This document shows, one piece after another, positions 8,608 through 16,465 of a stretch of 34,989 nucleotides of DNA (position 1 is the stretch's first letter; every line of letters begins with the position of its first letter). The DNA lies in the NCBI GenBank assembly GCA_012031415.1, contig JAAUTN010000028.1:1-34989 (forward strand), read 5' to 3'. The notes beneath the pieces were generated by a model. It was not told the origin of the DNA, made no database searches, and saw only the letters and a list, made by a program, of their open reading frames with translations. A program made the translations under genes and the position numbers. The stretch comes from Leptolyngbyaceae cyanobacterium SM1_4_3 (lineage in GTDB: Bacteria; Cyanobacteriota; Cyanobacteriia; Elainellales; Elainellaceae).

Positions 8608-11559
8608 TCATTGGTCATTGTTTACTGGACAGGATAAAGTGTTAAACCCCTGTGTTCCTTGAATTTGAGGGTGTTGTGCTACTAAAACAACCGTGCCAGT
8701 GCGATCGACTATCCAACCTTGTGCCTCGGCGATCGCCCCTTCCCCTTCTTCCCTTGCTTCCCCTGCTTCCGCCCCGCCCCGCTCATCCTGCCAAACCACC
8801 TGCCCCATCAGCGGCTGTCGCGGATCTTCTGGCAACCCACCCCGCCCCGTGATTGCAAACGAACTTTCCTCATCCGCTGGACACGTCGCCGCTATCAGTT
8901 GGCTGGAATCGGTGAAATCATTGGGCAACGCTGTAACTCCCTGTGTTGGATCAAGATCAGGAGTTTGAACGGCAACAGATCCCGTGTCAATCGTTGGATT
9001 TGCCTGAGAAAAGGCTGTGATGTCATTGGTTTGCAGCCGCTGTGGATCGAGCGGATTGATGGGATTGAGTAGGCGCTGCAAGTCTTCACGAGTCCGGACG
9101 TTAAATCCATAGATGCCTTGAGCAGACAGTGTGATTTGCCCACCTGAACCCTCCTCGGCGTTGGCAAAAATATCATTATTCTCATTGAAAGGTGAGACAA
9201 TGAAGCCTGAACCTGCATCAATGTTAATGTTGCCCCCCATGCCAGCACTCTGAGCATTTGTAGTAATAGTGCTGTTGTTACGAAGGATGAGGAAGGGCGA
9301 TCGCAAATCAACATTTCCCCCACCGCTAACCGTGCCAGCATCTATACTAGCTTGGTTATCCAGGTGAATTCTACTCGCTTCAACAGTCAATGAACCTGCA
9401 CGACCTGAGCCGATGCTGTTGACAGCCAGTGCTGCACCATCACTCAGCAACAGCGAATCACTCGTAATGTTGATGCTACCTCCATTGCCATTGCCATCTG
9501 GAAACACCCCACTGGCTGCTCCACTCCCTCCATCAAAACTAACCGTATCGCGAGCATTAATAATCACATTGCCGGCATTCCCTTGTCTATTAGTAGCAGC
9601 AATCAATCGCGCATTGTTGGTGAAAAACACAGAATTTGCGGTAATACGAATATCTCCACCGTTACCCCGTGCCGTCCTGCCATCCGGTGAACCATCCCCC
9701 ACTGAACTGAAAGCAGAACTGGCAATCTGTAACCTGGGGTCACTGCCATCAAAGCGAACCGTATCACGAGCGGTGATGATAATATTGCCCGCGTCACCAA
9801 TCCCCTGAGTGAGAGTAGCCAGTTGTGCCAGACTTGTAACCGATACTGAACCTGCGGTAATCCTGATTTCTCCTCCCCGTCCTTGCCCCGTAGGGGTTAC
9901 TACGCTAAACGCTTGAGAATAGTCAAAGCTGACGGCATCACGAGCTTCAATGGTGATATTACCTGCATTTCCAATCCCATAAATTCTCGAATACAAACCC
10001 GCACCGTTAGTGGCAGAGAATGACTCTGTATTGAGGCTAATGTTGCCGCTATTCCCGATCGCCCCAATTGCCACATCGTTCGTAACCGTACTGGCATCCA
10101 GGTTGACTGTCGTTGCATTGATTTCAATATTCCCTGCCCGTGAGCCAACAGACCCTAACCCTGGAGCAATTCCCGCTAGCAAACTGCTAGTTGTCATACT
10201 CACATTTCTGCCATGAAAAGTAATGCTGCCACCATTTCTTGAACTAACATTTACTAGACTATTTCCTCTCAAAAACACATCGCCGCTTGCCAACCTATCA
10301 GGAATGTTCAATCGCCACTCCTGCCCCCGCTGTGCCAAACCGACCATTCCCGCACCATCTACCCCAACTAGCTCTACTCGTCCGCCCGGTGCTTCTAAGC
10401 TACCACCCTCTAACCTCACCCGATTGCCCACCAGTGCCAGCGTTCTACCCGGTTGCACTTGCAGCCCCTCTCGTCGAGAATTGAGCGTAATGGTGTAAAC
10501 ACCACTAGCAGAGCGAACAGTTGGAATAAGCGGAAACTCATCCCAACCACTCAGGGAAAATGCAGCACCAGAACCATTTGGAGTTTCTACGGCATCAAAA
10601 ATATCACCCTGTGAACTGCGAGGGTCGTTATCATAGCTGGAGATGCCCAGGTAATAGATACCAGAACGATCAGGAATAAAGGGTTGATATAACGGTAGGG
10701 TAGATTGAAATCCAACGCTATCGGTATTGGCAAAGAGTCCCAAGCCATTGCTATCAAACAAAAACAGCTGAGTATTGATAGAAGTTCCTCCCACAGTGCT
10801 GGCTGTGAAAGGTTGTCCTTCAGTTAAAAACAGTTGATATAAGTCCACATCAGTTTCAGGGTTTAGGTTACCAGAGATCGCGTCAAACGCCACTTCAGAA
10901 GTTGGGCTATTCACTGTTTGGGCAGTCCTTAGAAGCTGCCCTGCATCACCCATTTCATTAAACGGGTTAGTTGAGCGTGGAACCTGTCCCGCCTGCACGA
11001 TAATATCTCCCTCTCCTCCATTAAACTGAAGCCCAATTGGCACACTAATCGTGAGGAGAGGAGTCGATGAAGGATTAGCTGCACTAAACTCGACCCCATC
11101 TGCAAAACGAATGCTGCTGGCTGTACTAGCAACAAACGAACCCCGAATATCGAGAGTGGCATTAGGTCCAAAAAGGATGCCATTGGGGTTGAGCAGAAAC
11201 AGATTGGCATCACCTAACACACCCAGCGTTCCCCGGATATTTGAGCGGTTAGAACCTGTCACCCGCGACAAGATGTTTTCCACCCCCGTAGGATTGGTGA
11301 AGTAGACGCGCTGTAAATTGCCAACGTTGAATTCTTCAAAGCTGTGAAATAGATTGCCACCACGACGTGCGCCCCCTGCAATGACATCAGAAGCTTGCCC
11401 TACTGGATTCACACCTGAAGTAATGACCGAGTTTTCTGAACCTAAAGTGTTATCTGGTAAAAGCTGAGCAGTAGACGGCAATGCTGGAAAGAAAACTGCC
11501 CCTGTCAAAACTGCAATAGTTATTGGATGCTGAATGCCTTGTTTCCATCGTTGAGCCAT
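8608..11559 (-). CDS. Filamentous haemagglutinin N-terminal (TPS) domain exoprotein with beta-helix repeats
   Basis: Predicted secreted adhesin of about 983 residues. I start at ATG 11559, which has AGAAGG six bases upstream; the ATG at 11583 has none. A signal peptide (ITIAVLTGAVFFPALPSTAQ) is followed by the two-partner-secretion domain with its hallmark NPNGILFGPNATL and by VIAGGARRGGNLFHSF. Residues about 205-360 resemble a PPC/DVUA0089-like beta-sandwich (NPETDVDLYQLFLTEGQPF) inserted in the helix. Repeats of the form GNAGNITIEARDAVSFD and GGEIRITAGSVSV follow. The end has the block SSQLIAATCPADEES and GRGGLPEDPRQPL, conserved in cyanobacterial S-layer-like exoproteins. No TpsB/ShlB transporter lies in the window, so export would need a partner elsewhere. 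The promoter region carries iterated ATGAG motifs. Confidence 0.88.
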   Translation of the reverse strand: MAQRWKQGIQHPITIAVLTGAVFFPALPSTAQLLPDNTLGSENSVITSGVNPVGQASDVIAGGARRGGNLFHSFEEFNVGNLQRVYFTNPTGVENILSRVTGSNRSNIRGTLGVLGDANLFLLNPNGILFGPNATLDIRGSFVASTASSIRFADGVEFSAANPSSTPLLTISVPIGLQFNGGEGDIIVQAGQVPRSTNPFNEMGDAGQLLRTAQTVNSPTSEVAFDAISGNLNPETDVDLYQLFLTEGQPFTASTVGGTSINTQLFLFDSNGLGLFANTDSVGFQSTLPLYQPFIPDRSGIYYLGISSYDNDPRSSQGDIFDAVETPNGSGAAFSLSGWDEFPLIPTVRSASGVYTITLNSRREGLQVQPGRTLALVGNRVRLEGGSLEAPGGRVELVGVDGAGMVGLAQRGQEWRLNIPDRLASGDVFLRGNSLVNVSSRNGGSITFHGRNVSMTTSSLLAGIAPGLGSVGSRAGNIEINATTVNLDASTVTNDVAIGAIGNSGNISLNTESFSATNGAGLYSRIYGIGNAGNITIEARDAVSFDYSQAFSVVTPTGQGRGGEIRITAGSVSVTSLAQLATLTQGIGDAGNIIITARDTVRFDGSDPRLQIASSAFSSVGDGSPDGRTARGNGGDIRITANSVFFTNNARLIAATNRQGNAGNVIINARDTVSFDGGSGAASGVFPDGNGNGGSINITSDSLLLSDGAALAVNSIGSGRAGSLTVEASRIHLDNQASIDAGTVSGGGNVDLRSPFLILRNNSTITTNAQSAGMGGNINIDAGSGFIVSPFNENNDIFANAEEGSGGQITLSAQGIYGFNVRTREDLQRLLNPINPLDPQRLQTNDITAFSQANPTIDTGSVAVQTPDLDPTQGVTALPNDFTDSSQLIAATCPADEESSFAITGRGGLPEDPRQPLMGQVVWQDERGGAEAGEAREEGEGAIAEAQGWIVDRTGTVVLVAQHPQIQGTQGFNTLSCPVNNDQ

Positions 11560-11946
11560 ACTGCACCTTCTAATGATAAACATGACGTTGCTGATACGAG
11601 CTTATGAGGTTTTGATGAGATTTTATATGAGTTTTATGGGTTTGTAGAACTAGGACGACCTGACATGATGAAGAGCATTAAAGCAACAGCCGTAGAAGCG
11701 GCACGTTCCTTAACCCTAGCAGGACTTATGCACTGCCTTGTGGAATGAGGAGTTTAAGTTCCCCTACTCGCACGGCGATCGCCATTACTTTGCGCTCTAT
11801 GTGCATAGGTTCTGCCTAGTCTCTATTGTGCAGGCTGATTCGCAAGTCAGAGAGTTTTGATAAGGTGAGCCACGATGAAACGGTCAAACTCTGAGCAGAA
11901 ATATCATTCGAGTTCGTGCAAATTCTAAATTTCAAGGTGCATAGGA
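11560..11946. other. 387-base intergenic region between the haemagglutinin and CHAP genes
   Basis: Divergent promoter space for the haemagglutinin gene (minus) and the CHAP gene (plus). It contains the ATGAG series at 11604-11640. It also holds CAGGACTTATGCAC near 11719, which resembles the end sequence of some cyanobacterial insertion elements. A single GGCGATCGCC lies at about 11776. I see no RNA gene and no convincing small coding sequence. Confidence 0.6.
11604..11640 (-). promoter_or_regulatory. Iterated ATGAG motifs upstream of the haemagglutinin gene
   Basis: ATGAG occurs at 11604, 11615 and 11627, followed by ATGGG at 11636, each before a T-rich stretch. The spacing is 9-12 bases, about one helical turn. 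The region lies 45-81 bases before the chosen start of the minus-strand exoprotein. The stretch TGATGAGATTT here also occurs at 5807-5817, beside the decamers of the AAA_35 divergent region. Binding by a shared regulator is an inference. Confidence 0.35.
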
Positions 11947-12762
11947 ATGTTAACTCCCACTACTCCAACTGTTGACGGAATTGATGAAAATAACCTCTCT
12001 GAGGGGGAACGCAACGTTTTATTAGTGTTGAGAAATTTGCCAACTGATAAATTTAATGCACTGAAAGAGCGCTTTGGGTTAAGTCATCCAAGCTATATCG
12101 GGCCAATGACACTTGATGTCTTTGTTCAGTTTGCTAAGTCAAAGAACATAGACATTTCTACAGAAGGCATTAGTGCGTTCAAGCGAGCTAATGGACTAAC
12201 AGATACAGGAGATTTTGAAGGAAGGATTGGCCCAACCACAGCAATGGCTTACTATGAGCAACTGAGCAAGAAAGAATCCAACTTAAATCAGGAACTTGTG
12301 AACGTTGCAGCAGCTTATGTAGGAGTTCGAGAACAAAGACATAATAGAGGGTCAGAAGTAGAAAAGTTTCAAAAAGCAGTGGATGGACAAGCGGTAGGGG
12401 AACCTTGGTGTATGAGTTTTGTGCAGTACTGCATTAAAGTGGTTGAAGAAAATTGCCAGGTGAATTCTGAAGTCTTTAAGTCAGAACATTGTATAACCGT
12501 TTGGAATCGATCTTCACAGAACTTGAGACTATCTGCACCTGAAGTGGGATGCCTTGTCATTTGGCAAAAAGGGCAAACAACAAGTGGACACGTTGGCATT
12601 GTTGAAAGAGTAAAGAGCCAAAGCAGTTTTACAACAATTGAGGGAAATACTGGTGGAAGTAGTACAGGAAATCAGCGAGAAGGAGAAGGAGTTCACCGCA
12701 AGCCCCGCGACATGAATGGATGGGGATCAACAAGAATTATTGGTTTTCTAAAGGCATTTTAA
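11947..12762 (+). CDS. CHAP-domain peptidoglycan hydrolase with N-terminal peptidoglycan-binding-like region
   Basis: Predicted cell-wall amidase/endopeptidase of 271 residues. Residues about 70-115 resemble a peptidoglycan-binding repeat (ISAFKRANGLTDTGDFEGRIG). Residues about 120-271 form a CHAP domain of the NlpC/P60 superfamily. The nucleophile Cys lies in EPWCMSFVQYC, the His in TTSGHVGIVERV and the polar third residue in TIEGNTGG. No signal peptide is visible, so export would need another route, or the enzyme may act as a toxin-like effector or during lysis. ATG 11947 has AAGG about nine bases upstream. The gene lies 198 bases before the TIR-FGE gene on the same strand, with no obvious terminator between them. 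A joint function with that gene is possible but unproven. Confidence 0.8.
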   Translation: MLTPTTPTVDGIDENNLSEGERNVLLVLRNLPTDKFNALKERFGLSHPSYIGPMTLDVFVQFAKSKNIDISTEGISAFKRANGLTDTGDFEGRIGPTTAMAYYEQLSKKESNLNQELVNVAAAYVGVREQRHNRGSEVEKFQKAVDGQAVGEPWCMSFVQYCIKVVEENCQVNSEVFKSEHCITVWNRSSQNLRLSAPEVGCLVIWQKGQTTSGHVGIVERVKSQSSFTTIEGNTGGSSTGNQREGEGVHRKPRDMNGWGSTRIIGFLKAF

Positions 12763-12960
12763 GAAGACGTAATCAGTGTTGCAGAATTATTGAAGTGGTT
12801 ATTATTTTTGAACTTAAGATAGGCGATCGCCCATTATATTAACGCTTCAAAAGCCGTTTATTTGACCCAAAAGCTGATTCTTTCTTGCAAAAGAAATAGA
12901 TAAAGCAAAATAACATAGGCACGGGTATTTCTCTCTTCTCAAAAAACTGTAGGAGGATAT

Positions 12961-14957
12961 ATGGTAGAAAATGCAGTTAAACTTTTCTTCTCCTATGCTC
13001 ATGAAGATGAGGCACTGCGGGATAAACTGGCGAAGCATTTGAGTAGTTTAGAGCGGCGCGGCATCATCTCTAACTGGCACGATCGCAAGCTTGCTGCTGG
13101 CAGTGAGTGGGACAATGAGATTAAATCTCAGCTTGAGTCTGCGGACATTATTTTGCTGCTGATTAGTTCAAATTTCATGGCTTCTAAGTATTGTCATGAG
13201 GTGGAAATTCCGATAGCGTTGAAGCGGCATAACTCAAGAGAGGCTTGTGTAGTGCCAGTTATATTAAGTCCTTGTGATTGGTACGACGAACGTTTTGCAA
13301 AACTGCAAGCTTTTCCCAAAGATGGTGAACCTGTAACGCTTTGGAAAGACCCTGATGCAGCTTTCACCAGTGTTGCTCAAGGCATTCGATCGGCAGCAGA
13401 GCGTTTAAGAGAATATCGAGATCAGCAGTTAAAGCAAAAAGAAACTGAGTTAGAAAAGAGAGAAGCAAATAGGGAACGATACCGTCAAAAGGTTGAAGAG
13501 TTTCTTTCCGACGATGAAGAGATTTCACCTGTGGAACGTTTAACTCTGAGAGATCTTCAACATGAGTTAAATTTAACACCTGAAGAGGTGGAGGAGATTG
13601 AGGATCATGCCTGTAAGCCTTACAATGAGTATCGAGAAAGCCTGGAAAGGTACGAGAAAGACTTAAGGAAATTAGTAGAACAAGGCTATTATCCGTTTAG
13701 TGAACAGATTGACAGAGATCTGGAAAACCGTCAGAGATACTTAGGGCTAAAAACTGAAGATGCTATCAAAATCTCGAAGCCAATTCTTGATGAGGCTGAG
13801 TTAATTCATCAAGTTAAGCAAGAACAGTGGGCTGAGACGGAAAGACTTCAGAAACTAGAACAGCAACAGAAGCAGAAGCAGGAGGAGTACAACGCTAAAT
13901 TAGAACGCTATAGACAAGAGTTCGCTAAAGCTGCCAAAGCAGAATATCCGCTCAACCAGTATGTTGTAGAGAATCTGAAGAAATTTCAGACTCAATTAGA
14001 ACTTAAAGACGAAGATGTTGCTCAAATTGAGCAATGGATTTGTGATTCAGTAGAGTCAAAGCAGCGGGAAAAACCAAAGCAGCAGCCTGAAGCGGAGCAG
14101 CAATATCAAACTGATGAGCAGCATAAACAGATATTTGAATTTGATGTTATTACTGTTAACAAGAAAGGTTTGGAGACTCACCATACCCGGAAAACAACAG
14201 AGTTTTTTGCTGAAGATTTGGGAAATGGACTTCTCCTAGAGATGGTTAAGATCCCATCTGGAACCTTTGAGATGGGATCACCTAAAGACCAGGGAAACAG
14301 TGCCGAGCGTCCTCAACATTCTGTCACGGTATCCGCTTTTTTCATGGGAAAATTTCCGATCACTCAGGTGCAATGGCGAGTTGTGACTGGTTTACCTAGA
14401 GTTAATGTACATCTTGATCCTGAACCTGCAAATTTCAAAAGAGACAATCGCCCAGTTGAGCAAGTTTTCTGGTATGAAGCGGTAGAGTTTTGCGATCGCC
14501 TCTCCCAAAAACTGGACGTATTTACCGCTTGCCCACCGAGGCAGAGTGGGAATACGCCTGCCGCGCCGGAACTACTACCCCGTTTCATTTTGGTGAAGCA
14601 CTCCCCGAAGGATTTCCTAATTGCAATACAGGAAATGTAGTTACTTTTTACACCAAAGCGCTCTCCAGTTCAACCGCTAATGTGGGCAGTTTTAACTTTG
14701 CCAACGATTTTGGGCTATACGATATGCACGGTAATGTTTGGGAGTGGTGTCTCGATCATTGGCACGACAACTATCAAAACGCGCCTTCAAACGGGCAAGC
14801 CTGGGTTTCTAAGGATGAGGGGCAATCGAGAGTCTTGAGAGGAGGGTCGTGGGATTATTCTCCTCGTGACTGCCGCTCAGCATCTCGGATTAGGTATGCA
14901 CCTAATTTTCGTCTGAATGTTATTGGATTTCGAGTGGTGATGGAACAGTTTGAGTGA
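12961..14957 (+). CDS. TIR domain - helical repeats - FGE-sulfatase/C-lectin domain protein (one frameshift in the sequence)
   Basis: Residues 1-150 are a TIR domain (KLFFSYAHEDEALRDKL; ADIILLLISSNF) with the candidate NADase Glu at residue 80 in KYCHEVE. Three related helical units follow at about 174-217, 231-276 and 317-360; each starts with YxxxxxxL and ends with LxLxxEDVxxIE. A Q/K/E-rich coiled coil separates the last two. From about 400 an FGE/SUMF1-like C-lectin domain begins (MVKIPSGTFEMGSP). The frame breaks at the A run 14507-14511, where one A is missing. With it restored, QKTGRIYRLPTEAEWEYACRAG continues to GNVWEWCL and the stop at 14957, giving about 665 residues. Of the two FGE active-site cysteines, the later one is present (PRDC) but the earlier position is Tyr, so ligand binding is likelier than catalysis. 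AGGAGG precedes ATG 12961. The end carries a DGR-like variable region. Confidence 0.85.
14853..14921 (+). other. Candidate diversity-generating retroelement variable region at the C-lectin end
   Basis: After the conserved LRGGSW, the codons GAT TAT TCT, then GAC (14868), TCT (14883), ATT (14889), TAT (14895), TTT (14907) and GTT (14919) stand where retroelement-targeted FGE proteins have Asn. Each equals AAT or AAC changed only at A positions. GCA (14898) and CTG (14913) are the exceptions in the third base. Codons between them (CCT, CGT, TGC, CGC, TCA, GCA, CGG) are the invariant family residues and lack changeable AA pairs. The region ends at IGFRV, near the usual 3' end of such regions. 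This is compositional evidence only; no template repeat or reverse transcriptase is in the window. Confidence 0.5.
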
Positions 14958-15043
14958 ATTCGCACAACAACAGAGTAGTCGTTGTGGACGAGAGAATACA
15001 CAGATACCGTTAGTGCAATTGCAAATACTTTAAGGAGAAAATC

Positions 15044-15418
15044 ATGGTTGCATCACAGAGACCAAAAGGCGTAACGTTTCTTGCTTGGTTAGCCATCATT
15101 GGTGGTATAGGCAATTTCTTGTATGGGATATATCTACTTTTACCAACAGATGGCGGTTCGCTAGTATCTGAGGGCTTTGGACAACTAATCTTGTGTGTTT
15201 TGAACATTATCTTTGGCATCGGTGCTTTGGCATTGAAACCCTGGGCTTGGGGCTATGGCATGGGGGTTCAAGTTCTAAGTATTATCGGACATTTAATTAA
15301 TTTAGGAACGTTGCCCAGCTTTTATACTGGCGAAAGTATCTTTGGAATTGCTTTCAACATTTTGATCGCATATTATCTTCTTCGCCCAAATGTGAAGCGA
15401 GTATTTGGCAAGGCTTAA
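15044..15418 (+). CDS. Small four-helix membrane protein, function unknown
   Basis: A 124-residue hydrophobic protein starting at ATG 15044 behind a strong AAGGAG site. Four predicted helices can be seen: FLAWLAIIGGIGNFLYGIYLL, the GQLILCVLNIIFGIGALAL region, the GYGMGVQVLSIIGHLINLG region and IFGIAFNILIAYYLL. The N-terminus (RPKGVTFLAWLAIIGG) and the short positive tail (RPNVKRVFGKA) resemble many small bacterial membrane proteins of unassigned function. I do not recognise a named family. It starts 86 bases after the TIR-FGE gene on the same strand and could be its cotranscribed membrane partner, but nothing in the sequence proves that. Confidence 0.75.
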   Translation: MVASQRPKGVTFLAWLAIIGGIGNFLYGIYLLLPTDGGSLVSEGFGQLILCVLNIIFGIGALALKPWAWGYGMGVQVLSIIGHLINLGTLPSFYTGESIFGIAFNILIAYYLLRPNVKRVFGKA

Positions 15419-15430
15419 TTTTTCTTGTTT

Positions 15431-15457
15431 GATGAGTTAATTTCAATTAGATGAGTT
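15431..15457. repeat. Two GATGAGTT direct repeats 19 bases apart
   Basis: GATGAGTT occurs at 15431-15438 and again at 15450-15457, nearly two helical turns apart. The pair lies just after the four-helix membrane protein and about 225 bases before the DUF928 gene. It shares the GATGAG core with the motifs upstream of the AAA_35 and haemagglutinin genes. A regulatory role is only a suggestion. Confidence 0.3.
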
Positions 15458-15680
15458 GGGGGTGAACTTACTTAGCACGTTGCAGAACTGATTTGAGAAA
15501 CGATCGCCCCCATTCGGTAGAATAGGCATACTGCTTCAGTGAGGCGATCGCGCCCTCCACTCTTTAACTACATAAATACACCGACCGTTCTACTGCTCCC
15601 CTTGGCTGCCAAGTGGCAATCAGCATCCGCTTTTGTCACGGTATGATTCTCTGTAAAGCACCGTCAGGGAGTCAGTGGTG

Positions 15681-16457
15681 ATGAATCTTCAACCGTTGTT
15701 TGGGTTCACGGCTGTCAGTCTCTTGCTGTTGGCTGAATCAGTACCCGCGTTAGCGCAATCTGCCTCCGGAGAAACTGCCCCAGGCTCAACCTATGATGTT
15801 GGCAGAACACAGGCTTCAATCGCAGAGGTGTTGTTCAAACCTTCTGATACTGGGGAACCGCCGGATACGCGGGGAGCAGGTTCCCGGAACGATCGCCTTT
15901 GTCCTCAAGATGCGCCTAACCGTCCGGATAGTTTAAGCACTGCACCATTAGCGCTCACTGCCCTCGTTCCTGATAATCATGAGGGGTTAACCTGGGCAGA
16001 GCGTCCTACCATTTGGATTTACCTGCCGGAAACGTCGGCGCGTCAAATGGTGTTGAGTATCAGAGAGGAAGGTTCTCAGCCGCACTCCCAACAGTTTTTG
16101 CCAATTACAGGATCGGGGATCGTAGGAATCCCGCTGGAGGAAAGCGCACTGCCATTGGAAGTTGATCAATCCTATCAGTGGGCGGTAGTGCTGGTGTGTG
16201 GCGATCGCCCCAGTCCCAATGATCCGGTTGTGACTGCCTGGGTGCGGCGGGTTGCTGCTCCTGGTGAGTCTCCACAGGATGCTTTAGAACGTGCTGTCTG
16301 GTATGGGGAGCAAGGCGTGTGGTATGACGCTCTGACTGCTCTTGTGGAAGTGAGGCGATCGCAACCCACAGATCCGGTTTTTACAGAAATTTGGGTTAAC
16401 TTTTTAATGCAGCCGAGTGTTGGCTTGGGAGCGATCGCTAATGAACCCTTGCAATAG
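15681..16457 (+). CDS. DUF928 family secreted protein
   Basis: Cyanobacterial DUF928 protein of 258 residues from ATG 15681, which has AGGGAG nine bases upstream; two in-frame GTGs lie just before. A signal peptide (FTAVSLLLLAESVPALAQ) predicts export to the periplasm or beyond. The body shows the family features: a LTALVPDNHEGLTWAERPTIWIYLPE block, beta strands, SYQWAVVLVCGDRPSPNDPVV and a C-terminal helical part with ALERAVWYGEQGVWYDAL. Function is unknown. In cyanobacteria DUF928 genes are commonly seen near CHAT, CHASE2 and haemagglutinin-type genes, all of which are present here. It converges on the CHAT gene with eight bases between stops, so it is not in the same operon. Confidence 0.85.
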   Translation: MNLQPLFGFTAVSLLLLAESVPALAQSASGETAPGSTYDVGRTQASIAEVLFKPSDTGEPPDTRGAGSRNDRLCPQDAPNRPDSLSTAPLALTALVPDNHEGLTWAERPTIWIYLPETSARQMVLSIREEGSQPHSQQFLPITGSGIVGIPLEESALPLEVDQSYQWAVVLVCGDRPSPNDPVVTAWVRRVAAPGESPQDALERAVWYGEQGVWYDALTALVEVRRSQPTDPVFTEIWVNFLMQPSVGLGAIANEPLQ

Positions 16458-16465
16458 AAAGTGTT

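Noticed and set aside
8652-11305. Several plus-strand reading frames inside the haemagglutinin gene
   Set aside because: They are antisense shadows of a repetitive coding sequence; the minus-strand protein has clear family motifs.
11717-11735. CAGGACTTATGCAC, similar to ends of cyanobacterial insertion elements
   Set aside because: Only one short end-like copy, no partner end, target duplication or transposase.
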